From assembly GCF_030316135.1 (NCBI RefSeq), contig NZ_CP128185.1, positions 3,968,001 through 4,032,000 on the forward strand: a DNA stretch of 64,000 bases, in the 5' to 3' direction. The notes beneath the pieces were generated by a model. That model searched no databases. It worked only from the letters and a program-made list of their open reading frames with translations, and was not told where the DNA came from. This stretch comes from Aliiglaciecola sp. LCG003. Lineage in GTDB: Bacteria > Pseudomonadota > Gammaproteobacteria > Enterobacterales > Alteromonadaceae. This document shows, in pieces, positions 19,100-28,175 of this stretch. Position numbers and translations under genes: made by a program. The first letter of the stretch is position 1, and every line of letters begins with the position of its first letter.

Positions 19100-21456
19100 T
19101 GTTCAAACCACTCTGTTGCTAAATTGTCTTTGCACCAGTCAAGCATATCTTCGACTGGAATTGGACGACACACATGATAGCCCTGCACCCAGCGGCATCC
19201 CCAATCATGCAGCAATTGAAGCGACTGCTGATTTTCGACCCCTTCAGCAATGACTCCAAGATTAAAGTTGTTGGCCAGCTCTAAGATTGTTTGCACAATT
19301 TTTTGGTCGCTGGCTTGCTCGTGTAAGTTTAAAATAAAACTTTTATCTATTTTAAGCTCGGTTACCGGCAGCTCTTTAAGATACGCCAAGGATGAGTAGC
19401 CTGTTCCAAAATCATCAATTGCTATAGAGAATCCCGCAGCACGAAATTTATCTAGCTCCACGACGGCCTTGACTGGATCTGCCACAAGGTCACTTTCGGT
19501 TATTTCAAATGATAAACAAGCGGCCGACAAGTTGTTATTTTTCACATGCCGCAGAATGGTTTTCAACACTTTAGGGTCAAGTATGTCTTTAGCAGACAAG
19601 TTAACTGCTATACAAATATTTAACCCAGCTAACTGTATTGCTTTAGCGTCTCTCACTGCAGTCTTAATGACATACTCTGTGACCTGCCCAATCAAACCAG
19701 CTTGTTCGGCAATTCCGATGAATTCATCTGGTGGGACAAATCCCAACAAAGGATTATTCCAGCGAATCAACGCTTCTGCGTGGGTTATCGCACCTGTGTG
19801 TAATTCTAACTTAGGCTGATACACCAGTTTCAACTCATCATGATGAGCCAATAGGGCCTTTTTCAATTGAGTGATAATCGCCAACCGCCGCGTATAACGC
19901 AATTCAAAATCTTGGTGATAAGTCACCAGTAGATCTGGAGATGAACGGGCCTCATCCAAGGATATATTTAATCTGCGCAGTACCTGTTCGGTATTTTCAC
20001 AATCTTGCGGACAGGTCAACAACCCCATGGCAATTTTAACATTCATCACCACGTCTTCGATAATAATAGGCAGTTCAATCTGATGCTGGATTTCGACTAA
20101 TTGCTCCACGGTATATGTCTTAGTGGGGATCCACAAAAATTCTCCACCATTTAGACGGGCGCTGATACCACCAAGCTGCTTGAATCTAGCCGCTACAACT
20201 TGTAAGCATAGATCGCCATTGTGATAGCCAAAAATATCATTGACCCCGCGGAAACCTAATATATTCGCACCTACGACCTGAAATGCCTTGCCGTGATTAA
20301 ACATTTCAGTAATCAAATGGCTAATCTGATAGCGGTTATTTAGCTCAGTGAGTAGATCATGGCTGGCTTGATAAGCAATCTGGCTCTGACGTTCTCGAAC
20401 TTTACGTTGCATAATCTCGAAAGAGGACGATAGCTCATCAATTTCAGTGGTACTGGAATCAATAGTAATTTGCTGATCATAATCGCCTGACGCTATAGTT
20501 TGCGCGATTCGAGACAGTTTTTTTAACGGCTTTGACAATTTTTTGGCCACTAACGCACCAAGCAGCAAAGATAACGCCACTGACAACAACGCAATAACAG
20601 TCACTTCGATTTGCAATTGGTTGAACTCACCAAAGAGCCTCTCAACATCTTCCGAAAGTACCACCCAAATTTTAATTTGTGCGGTTTCTTCTAATAAAAA
20701 GGCCTTTGATATATAGCGTGTATCTGAGTGCAAAGTAAAATCAAACCAAGAAATATCCACTTCAGTCTGCTGCACTGCTTTTAGCATGGTGGCATGATCT
20801 AAGGTAGACGCTATGTACTTATCCGATAGGTTTTTAGATTGCTTGTCACTGACCCGAATACTTGCATCCAGTTGAGTGATACTCTTCATTCTATCTAACA
20901 AGAACTTATCTATTTCAAAGCCGACTAGAGCGTATGCACTGGGTGTGGGAGAGTTCACCACCAGCAATATTGTTTGGTATAACTTTCCGTCCAACAGCAA
21001 AATAGCGTTTGCACCGCCTTCGAAATACGTTTGCTCCAGCAGATTATTGTAGGCAAATTGACTATCCACCTTTAACACCTCAGAGGTACTATTAATGGTG
21101 ATGCCATCGAGTGAAATAAGCGCCATTAAATCGGCGGATATTCTCGCGCCCTGATTTTCCAGCACGCTATCTATGGTCAAGCTGTCTTGACTATTGACCG
21201 CATCTTTAAAGCCAAAATCCGCAGTCAGCACCTCGGCTGAATTAAATAGCTGAGATTGCCTGGATTCTAAGGCTTGAGTGAATACGGATTGAGCAATCTG
21301 CAAATTGCTTGCGAGCTGAGCTTTTGCTTGTTCGGTGGTGGAAAGCCAGACATTAATCAGTGTGGCCACAGCAAATAACACCACTAAACCTGCAGAGAGT
21401 CTAAAAATGTGTTGGTTAAGTGAGCGTATCGCCATCTGCTTAACCTTTTTGACCAA
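19096..21456 (-). CDS. Membrane-bound GGDEF/EAL protein, probable c-di-GMP phosphodiesterase
   Basis: A 786-residue transmembrane sensor. It has helix 1 at about 20-39, a periplasmic dCache-like region (45-280), helix 2 (281-303), HAMP (about 303-355), GGDEF (360-515) and EAL (530-780). The GGDEF active site is degenerate (RLNGGEF, 434-440), so cyclase activity is doubtful. The EAL domain is complete: EAL 561-563, Asn619, Glu651 (EITES), DDFGTG 681-686, Lys702, Glu738 and QGY 758-760. Net activity is therefore probably c-di-GMP hydrolysis. It overlaps both neighbours: cupredoxin upstream by 17 bp and DUF3034 downstream by 4 bp. The periplasmic domain could read the state of these exported partners. 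Confidence 0.92.
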   Translation of the reverse strand: MVKKVKQMAIRSLNQHIFRLSAGLVVLFAVATLINVWLSTTEQAKAQLASNLQIAQSVFTQALESRQSQLFNSAEVLTADFGFKDAVNSQDSLTIDSVLENQGARISADLMALISLDGITINSTSEVLKVDSQFAYNNLLEQTYFEGGANAILLLDGKLYQTILLVVNSPTPSAYALVGFEIDKFLLDRMKSITQLDASIRVSDKQSKNLSDKYIASTLDHATMLKAVQQTEVDISWFDFTLHSDTRYISKAFLLEETAQIKIWVVLSEDVERLFGEFNQLQIEVTVIALLSVALSLLLGALVAKKLSKPLKKLSRIAQTIASGDYDQQITIDSSTTEIDELSSSFEIMQRKVRERQSQIAYQASHDLLTELNNRYQISHLITEMFNHGKAFQVVGANILGFRGVNDIFGYHNGDLCLQVVAARFKQLGGISARLNGGEFLWIPTKTYTVEQLVEIQHQIELPIIIEDVVMNVKIAMGLLTCPQDCENTEQVLRRLNISLDEARSSPDLLVTYHQDFELRYTRRLAIITQLKKALLAHHDELKLVYQPKLELHTGAITHAEALIRWNNPLLGFVPPDEFIGIAEQAGLIGQVTEYVIKTAVRDAKAIQLAGLNICIAVNLSAKDILDPKVLKTILRHVKNNNLSAACLSFEITESDLVADPVKAVVELDKFRAAGFSIAIDDFGTGYSSLAYLKELPVTELKIDKSFILNLHEQASDQKIVQTILELANNFNLGVIAEGVENQQSLQLLHDWGCRWVQGYHVCRPIPVEDMLDWCKDNLATEWFEQ

Positions 21457-22087
21457 ATTTCTTAGAACCGAATGTACTGGAGGGTGTTGGTGGTTTTTTC
21501 AGCAGCATTACCTGTGCAACAGCTTCACCAGCATGCAGCTCTACCGGTACCTGCATACGTTCCGTTTGTTTAAGACTAAGTAGCGGATGCCATATGGTGA
21601 CGGTCTCAGGGAGCTCAGACTGAAACATTGCCAGTCCCAAAGCGTCGGTTACTTTAGCCAATTCACGTTCAGCCACGTAAATATAACCCACCATATTGTC
21701 ATGAATGTTACATCCCAGCACTGCCACTCCCGCTTTATCATACTCAATTGGGGCTTCGTGAGAGCCCTTATATAGTTTAATTTCAAAAGGTTTAATGGCG
21801 GAAAAACTATAAACATGATGGCGGATATTATCACTATTGGGAAAGCGGACCTGTTGACCTTTATTGACCACTAACACCTGGGGTGAAAACTGCTTGTTAA
21901 TTTGATCCATAATGGCAACAGATGAGTTATCTGTTGTCATTTTGGGGGTTAATGGGATGCTTATTACCGCATTCGCGACTGGCTGCCCATCTTGATTCAC
22001 CACCCGAATTTTCTGCTCGGCCCAAGCAGTATCCAAACTCAATCCAACAATAGCAGAAACTAACCATGAAATTTTTTTACTGCTCAT
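21440..22087 (-). CDS. Periplasmic cupredoxin-like protein ('methylamine utilization' type)
   Basis: A 215-residue exported protein with a signal peptide ending DTAWA. It carries a cupredoxin domain with the type 1 copper ligand pattern: His90 or His91 (NIRHHVYS), Cys126, His129 and Met132 (GCNIHDNM). A preceding carboxypeptidase-regulatory-like strand (IRVVNQDGQPVANAVI) is typical of proteins annotated as methylamine utilisation/plastocyanin-like. No methylamine genes are present. It begins the unit containing the EAL protein, DUF3034 and globin, so it could deliver a copper- or redox-dependent signal. Electron transfer or copper sensing is inference. Confidence 0.87.
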   Translation of the reverse strand: MSSKKISWLVSAIVGLSLDTAWAEQKIRVVNQDGQPVANAVISIPLTPKMTTDNSSVAIMDQINKQFSPQVLVVNKGQQVRFPNSDNIRHHVYSFSAIKPFEIKLYKGSHEAPIEYDKAGVAVLGCNIHDNMVGYIYVAERELAKVTDALGLAMFQSELPETVTIWHPLLSLKQTERMQVPVELHAGEAVAQVMLLKKPPTPSSTFGSKKFGQKG

Positions 22088-22133
22088 TTATGTCACCTTA
22101 AATACTTTTTGGGTATCAAATTCGTACCTTAAA

Positions 22134-22574
22134 TTAGCTTTTCCGAATCACATATTCTAATTCAGGATCGACCACAACTCTGCCATTCATTGCTTCTCGA
22201 CCGAGCAACATCAAATAGGTCATTTCAGATCTATCTGTCAGGGTTAAATTTATACTCCAGGTCATTCCAGCAAGCTCTATTGGTGTCTCGATAAGATATC
22301 GATGTTCCCGTGTTGCAGTAGAACTTTTAACTTTACGCACCGCCATTATCTTGGCTTCGGATCTGACAATTTCATTTACGTCATGAATGTCTGGGTGAAT
22401 ATCAAAACTCACCCATGATTCACCGTTTTTCTCGAACTCTTCAATATTATCAACATGCAAAGACGATGTCGCAGCCCCTGTGTCTACACGAATATTGAGG
22501 TTTTCTATTCCTAACTCCGGCAAGTTACATAGCTCTAATGAGCCTACAATGACTTTACTTAGGTACTTTTGCAT
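22134..22574 (-). CDS. Retropepsin-like aspartic protease ('ATP-dependent zinc protease' family, COG4067)
   Basis: A 146-residue protein with the aspartyl-protease signature RVDTGAATSSLH (Asp31) and a C-terminal LMLLGREAM, characteristic of the Zn_protease/RimB-like group. Despite the database name, the fold is that of retropepsin acting as a dimer. It lies 34 bp after an aspartoacylase-like gene and rimK on the same strand. Similar trios with a RimK ligase suggest that it trims peptides made by the ligase; in Pseudomonas RimB and RimK share an operon. The target here is unknown. Confidence 0.85.
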   Translation of the reverse strand: MQKYLSKVIVGSLELCNLPELGIENLNIRVDTGAATSSLHVDNIEEFEKNGESWVSFDIHPDIHDVNEIVRSEAKIMAVRKVKSSTATREHRYLIETPIELAGMTWSINLTLTDRSEMTYLMLLGREAMNGRVVVDPELEYVIRKS

Positions 22575-22608
22575 AACTCTGTCACCTTGAAATAAACCAA
22601 TTCAATTA

Positions 22609-23652
22609 TTAATACACCATAGGAGCGTTGCCCTGCACCAAGTCATCCTGCACCATATTATCCTGCAGCAATCCCATATTTTCAGCTACGGTATCGGGCT
22701 TTTTAAAATAGGCAATGTGGTACATGGCTTCCCCTTCTTGGGCCAAAGGAATGTTTTGTTTGCCAATCACAATACCTTCAGCGGGCGATGTCACCTTACC
22801 TAATTCTTCCCCATAAGGATTTGAGATAATAGCCAACACACCATCTTTAACCACATGGTCACCTAGACTCGCAATATGATGAACTAAACCACTTTCATGG
22901 GCGCGCACCCAGCCACTTTGTCGCGCGATGAAAGGCTCAATACTGTGATACTTTTTCGAACGACTTTTATTCAGCATACCAATTTCGCGCATGATGTTAG
23001 TCACACCTTTTAAACCGGCGCGAATTGAAAATTCATCATATCTTAGTGCCTGCCCAGCTTCATATAACACGACTCTTACGCCTAGATCGGCAGCAGCTTG
23101 GCGCAAGGAGCCGTCACGTATATCTGCATTTAACATCACCGGCAGACCGAAAGCTTTGCACAGCACTAGGGTTTGCTCATCATCAAGGTTAGCTCTTACT
23201 TGAGGAAGATTACTGCGATGTATGGCGCCTGTATGTAAGTCAACGCCATAGTCACATTTGGCCACAATCTCGGTCAAAAAGGTATGCGCGATGCGACCGG
23301 CCAATGAGCCTTTTTTACTACCGGGAAAACACCGATTCAGGTCACGACGGTCAGGCAGATAGCGACTTTGGTTCAATACTCCATACACATTAACCATAGG
23401 CACCGCGATTAAAGTGCCACGTAGATTTCTAATTGACTTAGAACGAATCAATCGACTGACAATCTCAATACCGTTTAACTCATCGCCATGAATGGCAGCA
23501 CTGACAAATAAAGTCGGTCCTGGCTTTTTGCCTCTTTGCACATAAACAGGAATAGACATGTGCGTATCCGTATACAATGGAGGCATTTCAAGCTGAACTT
23601 TTTTGCTTTCACCAGGCTTGATATCTACCCCCCCAATGGTTAAGACATCCAC
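22609..23652 (-). CDS. Succinylglutamate desuccinylase/aspartoacylase family amidohydrolase
   Basis: A 347-residue zinc carboxypeptidase-fold enzyme. The metal ligands are His55 and Glu58 (HGDELNG) and His140 (GVDLHTGA), and DRRDLNRCFPGS (101-112) supplies the substrate-binding arginines. A C-terminal lipoyl-like beta domain contains VRAHESGLVHHIASLG and VTSPAEGIVIG. This family removes acyl groups from amino acids or peptides. The start overlaps the rimK stop at 23652, indicating coupling. Because of rimK, a glutamyl or N-acyl-glutamyl substrate is plausible; no arginine catabolic genes (astABCD) are nearby. Confidence 0.87.
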   Translation of the reverse strand: MDVLTIGGVDIKPGESKKVQLEMPPLYTDTHMSIPVYVQRGKKPGPTLFVSAAIHGDELNGIEIVSRLIRSKSIRNLRGTLIAVPMVNVYGVLNQSRYLPDRRDLNRCFPGSKKGSLAGRIAHTFLTEIVAKCDYGVDLHTGAIHRSNLPQVRANLDDEQTLVLCKAFGLPVMLNADIRDGSLRQAAADLGVRVVLYEAGQALRYDEFSIRAGLKGVTNIMREIGMLNKSRSKKYHSIEPFIARQSGWVRAHESGLVHHIASLGDHVVKDGVLAIISNPYGEELGKVTSPAEGIVIGKQNIPLAQEGEAMYHIAYFKKPDTVAENMGLLQDNMVQDDLVQGNAPMVY

Positions 23653-24557
23653 TATCCTTTACCTCGTGTTTTATTACTGTGCGGCTTAGCATTATTTTCA
23701 ATGAATTCCATTACCATGCCGGCAATGTCTTTACCTGTGGCATTTTCAATCCCTTCAAGACCAGGCGAAGAATTTACTTCCATCACAACAGGGCCGTGGT
23801 TAGAGCGGAGCAAATCTACGCCACACATGTTCAACCCCATGGTTTTTGCAGCATCCACAGCAGTTTTTCGCTCTTGAGGTGACAATCGGACTATTTTCGC
23901 CGTTCCTCCTCGGTGCAAATTCGAGCGAAACTCACCATCAGCAGCTTGACGTTTCATAGCAGCAATCACCTTGCCACCCACCACTAAACAGCGAATGTCT
24001 GAACCACCTGCTTCTTTAATAAATTCTTGAACTAGGATACTGGCATTGAGTCCCATAAAGGCTTCAATGATGGATTCCGCGGCTTTTTGAGTTTCGGCTA
24101 AGACCACGCCGATACCTTGGGTTCCTTCCAATAACTTAATCACGACAGGGGCGCCGCCGACATTTTTAATCAAATCATCAATTCGATCTGGATGATTGGC
24201 AAATCCAGTGCGCGGCATGCCAATACCTTTACGAGAAAGTAATTGTAATGAGCGTAGTTTGTCTCGCGAGCGGCTAATCGCAACCGACTCATTAATAGAG
24301 AAGGTTCCCATCATTTCAAATTGACGCACCACTGACGTACCGTAAAACGTCACCGATGCCCCAATTCTTGGGATGACTGCATCATATTTAGGTAACGCTT
24401 TGCCCTTGTAGCGCACAGAAGGTCGACTGCTAGTGACGTCCATGTAACAATGCATAGTGTCGATAATATCTACCGTATGACCACGGGCTTCACCTGCTTC
24501 ACGCAGACGTCTGGTAGAGTAAAGATTTGGATTTCTAGATAAAATTGCGATTTTCAT
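23652..24557 (-). CDS. rimK: RimK-type alpha-L-glutamate ligase, copy 1
   Basis: ATP-grasp ligase that adds glutamate residues to the C-terminus of ribosomal protein S6 in E. coli; cytoplasmic. It has 301 residues with MKIAILSRN at the start, the [12 protein letters not shown] central helix, [18 protein letters not shown] (ATP binding) and [15 protein letters not shown] (metal-binding Glu and Asn). It overlaps the aspartoacylase-like gene by 1 bp, giving a unit rimK, deacylase, protease. A second copy at 59058-59963 has the same length and roughly 78 percent identity by hand alignment (about 67 differences). It is divergent from an MscS-family channel gene with 98 bp between. Confidence 0.93.
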   Translation of the reverse strand: MKIAILSRNPNLYSTRRLREAGEARGHTVDIIDTMHCYMDVTSSRPSVRYKGKALPKYDAVIPRIGASVTFYGTSVVRQFEMMGTFSINESVAISRSRDKLRSLQLLSRKGIGMPRTGFANHPDRIDDLIKNVGGAPVVIKLLEGTQGIGVVLAETQKAAESIIEAFMGLNASILVQEFIKEAGGSDIRCLVVGGKVIAAMKRQAADGEFRSNLHRGGTAKIVRLSPQERKTAVDAAKTMGLNMCGVDLLRSNHGPVVMEVNSSPGLEGIENATGKDIAGMVMEFIENNAKPHSNKTRGKG

Positions 24558-24655
24558 ACTGGTTTTCCAGTTAAATTGTTACTATTAATACTACTTAGCA
24601 AAACGCAAACCACAAAGCACTTTCGCGCGTAAATACAGGATAATCGAACAAAAAC

Positions 24656-25486
24656 ATGATCGAGCTTATTTATCAAAATCGACTGCTGTCGACACTGGCT
24701 TTAACCACCTTGATGATCTTAGTCAAATATTCCTTGGTAAGTTTTGTTCGTTCACGGGCTAAAAAGAAAAAGCAAGACAAGCGTTATTTAGTCAGCAATA
24801 TTAAAAATTTGCTCAACTTTGTTTTAATCGTTTTGTTATTAAGTTTCTGGATAAACGAAATTCAGAATTTTGCTTTGTCAATCGCCGCCTTTGCCGTGGC
24901 TATTGTACTGGCGACTCGTGAGTTTATACAGTGCATCATTGGATTTTTCTATTTGATGTCCACCCGACCTTTCCGCATTGGCGACTGGATACAAGTGGAT
25001 GGGTTTGCTGGCGAGGTTTCTGCTACCGATTGGATCAAGAGCACCTTGCTAGAGGTGGATTTAAGTCGTTATCACTATACTGGAAAAACCCTCTTCATCC
25101 CTAACAACAAGTTAATTTCCAGCCCGATTAAAAATCTAAATTTCTTAAAGCGCTACGTCACCCACCATTTCACTATTACCCGCGATGAAGACGTTAACCC
25201 CTATTTAATTATCGAGCAACTACGCCAACGGGCAAAAGAACAATGCGCTGATTTTTATGATGTTGCAGCTCGATATAATCAAATTATTGAACGTCGACTA
25301 GATGTAAAAATCGAAGGGCCAGAACCTCGCATTGAAGTATCCACTAACGATGTAGGCCATACTCAAATTCGCTGCACAATTTTTTGTCCAACCGAAAGAG
25401 CATTGGAAATTGAACAAAAGATTATTGCGTCGTTTATGGACCTGTGGTTCACCGAATTCAATAAACCACAAGAGTTCAAATATTAA
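24656..25486 (+). CDS. MscS-family mechanosensitive channel (divergent subtype)
   Basis: A 276-residue membrane protein with three helices (about residues 8-28, 45-65 and 70-100) and a C-terminal MscS beta/alpha-beta region. The beta domain shows TRPFRIGDWIQVDGFAGEVSATDW and FIPNNKL. The pore helix reads SIAAFAVAIVLATREFIQCII and lacks the usual GAQN-type stretch, so conductance may differ from MscS. It is divergent from rimK1. Osmotic release of solutes is the family role; the polar C-terminus is shortened compared with E. coli MscS paralogues of similar size. Confidence 0.88.
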   Translation: MIELIYQNRLLSTLALTTLMILVKYSLVSFVRSRAKKKKQDKRYLVSNIKNLLNFVLIVLLLSFWINEIQNFALSIAAFAVAIVLATREFIQCIIGFFYLMSTRPFRIGDWIQVDGFAGEVSATDWIKSTLLEVDLSRYHYTGKTLFIPNNKLISSPIKNLNFLKRYVTHHFTITRDEDVNPYLIIEQLRQRAKEQCADFYDVAARYNQIIERRLDVKIEGPEPRIEVSTNDVGHTQIRCTIFCPTERALEIEQKIIASFMDLWFTEFNKPQEFKY

Positions 25487-25491
25487 CCAGC

Positions 25492-26004
25492 TTACAAAGT
25501 TATCGAGAGCCCCAAAGGCGTGATATCAATTTCTTTTGGGGCAATATCACCGAAGCCAAAATTGAACTGGTTAAAATCAACCAGAATAATAATCGGCAAA
25601 TTTCGACCGATGCTTTGTTTTAATGTTCTCACCACCTCATCAGTACCATCAAATTGATTTTCGATGATCTTTAAACTTTGCAACTCTGGCTTTTCAAAGC
25701 GTAATTGCTGGGTAATGGGGTGGTAACCAAACTCCCCCTCAATGGTGCCAATTGCTCGCAAGACTTTGCCGTTTTGGATTGCAGTGATAGTACTTGAGAT
25801 ACTTACTTTGTCATCTAAAGCATCAAGTTTAACCATGGGATCTGAAAACGTTGCTTGCACCCCTTGGTACTCTCGCACAATGGGAAACGTCAGATTCAGC
25901 ATGGTATTGAGTTGTTTTTCGGATATGGTGAAAACGAACGCGAAACTATTAAACGAGCATACCAATAAACTTAAAAAACTTAATTTAACCAATATATGAC
26001 TCAC
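25492..26004 (-). CDS. DUF1439 (YceB-like) exported protein
   Basis: A 170-residue protein with a signal peptide (LVKLSFLSLLVCSFNSFAF). Its pattern matches DUF1439/YceB: ISEKQLNTMLNLTFPI, central strand repeats, RFEKPELQSLKI and the C-terminal APKEIDITPLGLSITL. E. coli YceB is a lipoprotein of unknown function; here Cys17 lies within the signal but the context is not a clean lipobox. It is convergent with the first MscS gene (6 bp apart) and divergent from the second. Confidence 0.7.
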   Translation of the reverse strand: MSHILVKLSFLSLLVCSFNSFAFVFTISEKQLNTMLNLTFPIVREYQGVQATFSDPMVKLDALDDKVSISSTITAIQNGKVLRAIGTIEGEFGYHPITQQLRFEKPELQSLKIIENQFDGTDEVVRTLKQSIGRNLPIIILVDFNQFNFGFGDIAPKEIDITPLGLSITL

Positions 26005-26035
26005 ATTATGTCCTCGTTGTAGATAACTAGGGTTA

Positions 26036-26205
26036 ATACCAATTTAGGCTATAAATGATGTTCCAACAGCTTAATTCATACCACTCTAAAACTGCCCGGC
26101 GCGGTTGATTAGTAATGCAAAATATACGCCGTTAGGGTATGTTATCAGCATCATTAGTGATTACGTACTAATAATACCAATCGTGATAATTATCACGATT
26201 GGTAT
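26036..26205. repeat. Candidate palindromic MITE-like intergenic element
   Basis: A 170-bp segment begins with ATACCAAT (26036-26043) and ends with ATTGGTAT (26198-26205), so it has 8-bp terminal inverted repeats. Its right end is itself a perfect 32-bp palindrome (26174-26205, arms from ATACCAATCGTGATAA). It lies in the non-coding gap between DUF1439 and the second MscS gene. ATACCAAT-type palindromes are common repeated elements in Alteromonadales genomes, but only one copy is in this window, so mobility is inference. Confidence 0.5.
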
Positions 26206-26257
26206 AGGTCATGTAGTGTCGAAGCGCTAGCTTCAAAGGTAACAGTCAAGGCTCAAG

Positions 26258-27121
26258 ATGAACGACATTATTTCATTTTTAAACTCACCGGCGTTTACTT
26301 TCGCCAAGTATAGTTTCACGTTTTTTGAACTGTTCTTCGTGCCTATTCTGCTGCTTGGAGGCGTTTGGCTAACTCGCAAATTAATTCGACTCATTGTGAC
26401 TCGGTTAATCGCCAAGGGGGCGAGTCCGGATGTCGTGCATTTGATTAAGCGCATCCTATACATACTTGCCCTGCTGGTGCTCGCCGTTACCACTTTAGAT
26501 ATGCTCAATGTGCCCATCACTGCATTCGCTTTTTTATCTGGCGCAGTCGCGATTGGGTTTGGCTTTGGGGCACAAAACATCATTAATAATTTCATCAGTG
26601 GTTGGATATTAATGTGGGAAAGGCCTATCCGCATAGGAGACTTCCTAGAAGTCGACGGCGCACGAGGACGAGTAGAAGCCATTAACACTCGCTCAACCCG
26701 CGTCCGTCGAGTAGATGGCGTGCACATGCTCATACCCAATAGTAAGTTATTGGAAAATACCGTGGTTAACTGGACGTTAATCGACCAGCTAACCCGCACA
26801 TCCATCCGAGTGGGAGTGGCCTATGGTTCAGACTGCCCAAAAGTAAAAGAACTAATCTATCAGGCCACTGTTGCTCAACATGAAGTATTAACCGAGCCCA
26901 AGCCATTAGTCATTTTCGATGATTTTGGCGATAGCGCGTTAATATTTGAAGTATTTTTCTGGATAAACGCTACCGTTGAGCGGGATCTACGCAGTATAAG
27001 AAGCAATATTCGCTTTAAAATTGACGAACTGTTTAATCAACATGAAGTTGTCATTGCCTTTCCACAAAAAGATGTGCACATTGACGGCGAAATTAAGCTA
27101 TCCCGTTCAGTCAGACCCTAA
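26258..27121 (+). CDS. MscS-family small-conductance mechanosensitive channel
   Basis: A 287-residue channel with three transmembrane helices (about residues 20-42, 62-82 and 88-110). The TM3 pore pattern AIGFGFGAQNIINNFISG is that of MscS, followed by the beta domain (RPIRIGDFLEVDGARGRVEAI and MLIPNSKLLENTVVNWT). It opens on membrane tension to relieve hypo-osmotic stress. zntB follows after 13 bp and mgtE further on, so these genes form an ion-transport block. A MITE-like element lies just upstream. Confidence 0.92.
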   Translation: MNDIISFLNSPAFTFAKYSFTFFELFFVPILLLGGVWLTRKLIRLIVTRLIAKGASPDVVHLIKRILYILALLVLAVTTLDMLNVPITAFAFLSGAVAIGFGFGAQNIINNFISGWILMWERPIRIGDFLEVDGARGRVEAINTRSTRVRRVDGVHMLIPNSKLLENTVVNWTLIDQLTRTSIRVGVAYGSDCPKVKELIYQATVAQHEVLTEPKPLVIFDDFGDSALIFEVFFWINATVERDLRSIRSNIRFKIDELFNQHEVVIAFPQKDVHIDGEIKLSRSVRP

Positions 27122-27134
27122 TTGAGACTAAACT

Positions 27135-28130
27135 ATGACAACACAAAATAGTGCACAGATGAATAATAACGCGTCCAGTTTGCTATGGTCATTGCAAATC
27201 GACCAACAGGGCAAAACTGCACCCGGCGCCCACGAAAATGTTTTATCCCAGCCACTTCAAACGGGCTATTCATGGGTGCACTTGCAGTCAGATACACCTG
27301 ATGCTTGGGACACCATGAAATCATTAGGCTTATCTGATGCTATCTGTGATTCATTATCAGCGCTAGAGACTCGTCCTCGCACCCTACAAATCGGCGGCGG
27401 TATCTTGATTTACCTACGAGGTATCAATCTAAATCCAGATGCTGATCCTGAAGACATGGTATCCTTGCGGATCTGGTTCAATGAACACACGGTTATATCT
27501 GCTAGGCGAAAGAATCGACAATTACTCTCGGTCCAGGACGCTAAGGCACTGCTCGACAATAATGAGGGCCCGATATCGTCCAGCAATCTTATATTGCTAC
27601 TTATTGCGAAGATTGCTAGCCGTATCAGTGAAGTTGTCGATGCCTTGGATGATGAGTTGACTGAATTTGAAGCTGAAGGGGGCATCGATAATAGTGCCCG
27701 TTTTCAACTTAGCTTAGTCCGACGTAAAGCTGCGGCAGTGCGGCGCTATCTTGCCCCTCAACGTGACGCTTTAGACAACCTTTATCGGATGCCTGGGGTG
27801 TTTAACCAAAATCAGGCGTATGAGCTGCGGGATCTTGCCGATCGCATGACTCGTTACGTGGAAGATTTAGATTTAGCCAAAGAACGCGCCATGGTGCTTC
27901 AAGATGAACTGCGTAACCGAATAGCAGAGCAGCAAGGCATGCGCATGTATGTCCTGTCTCTCGTCACCGCGATATTCTTACCTTTGTCTTTTTTAACTGG
28001 CGTCTTCGGAATGAATGTTTCTGGTTTACCCGGCACAGAAGACCCGGAGGCATTCCAATACCTAGTTACCGGTATGGTAATTGTATCTATTCTTATGCTA
28101 GCAGGCATGATGTGGAAAAAGTGGTTATAG
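27135..28130 (+). CDS. zntB: ZntB-like CorA-family divalent cation transporter
   Basis: A 331-residue CorA-superfamily protein. It has a large cytoplasmic domain, a long helix (VVDALDDELTEFEAEG and following) and two C-terminal transmembrane helices linked by the GMN signature (GVFGMNVSGLPG). The proline-glycine extension after GMN matches ZntB, a zinc exporter/importer, rather than CorA. It follows an MscS gene after 13 bp and precedes mgtE by 45 bp on the same strand. Zn2+ versus other cations cannot be settled by sequence. Confidence 0.87.
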   Translation: MTTQNSAQMNNNASSLLWSLQIDQQGKTAPGAHENVLSQPLQTGYSWVHLQSDTPDAWDTMKSLGLSDAICDSLSALETRPRTLQIGGGILIYLRGINLNPDADPEDMVSLRIWFNEHTVISARRKNRQLLSVQDAKALLDNNEGPISSSNLILLLIAKIASRISEVVDALDDELTEFEAEGGIDNSARFQLSLVRRKAAAVRRYLAPQRDALDNLYRMPGVFNQNQAYELRDLADRMTRYVEDLDLAKERAMVLQDELRNRIAEQQGMRMYVLSLVTAIFLPLSFLTGVFGMNVSGLPGTEDPEAFQYLVTGMVIVSILMLAGMMWKKWL

Positions 28131-28175
28131 CCGCTTTCGACTCCCTTGCTTAAAAGTATTATGTAAAGGCTAATT

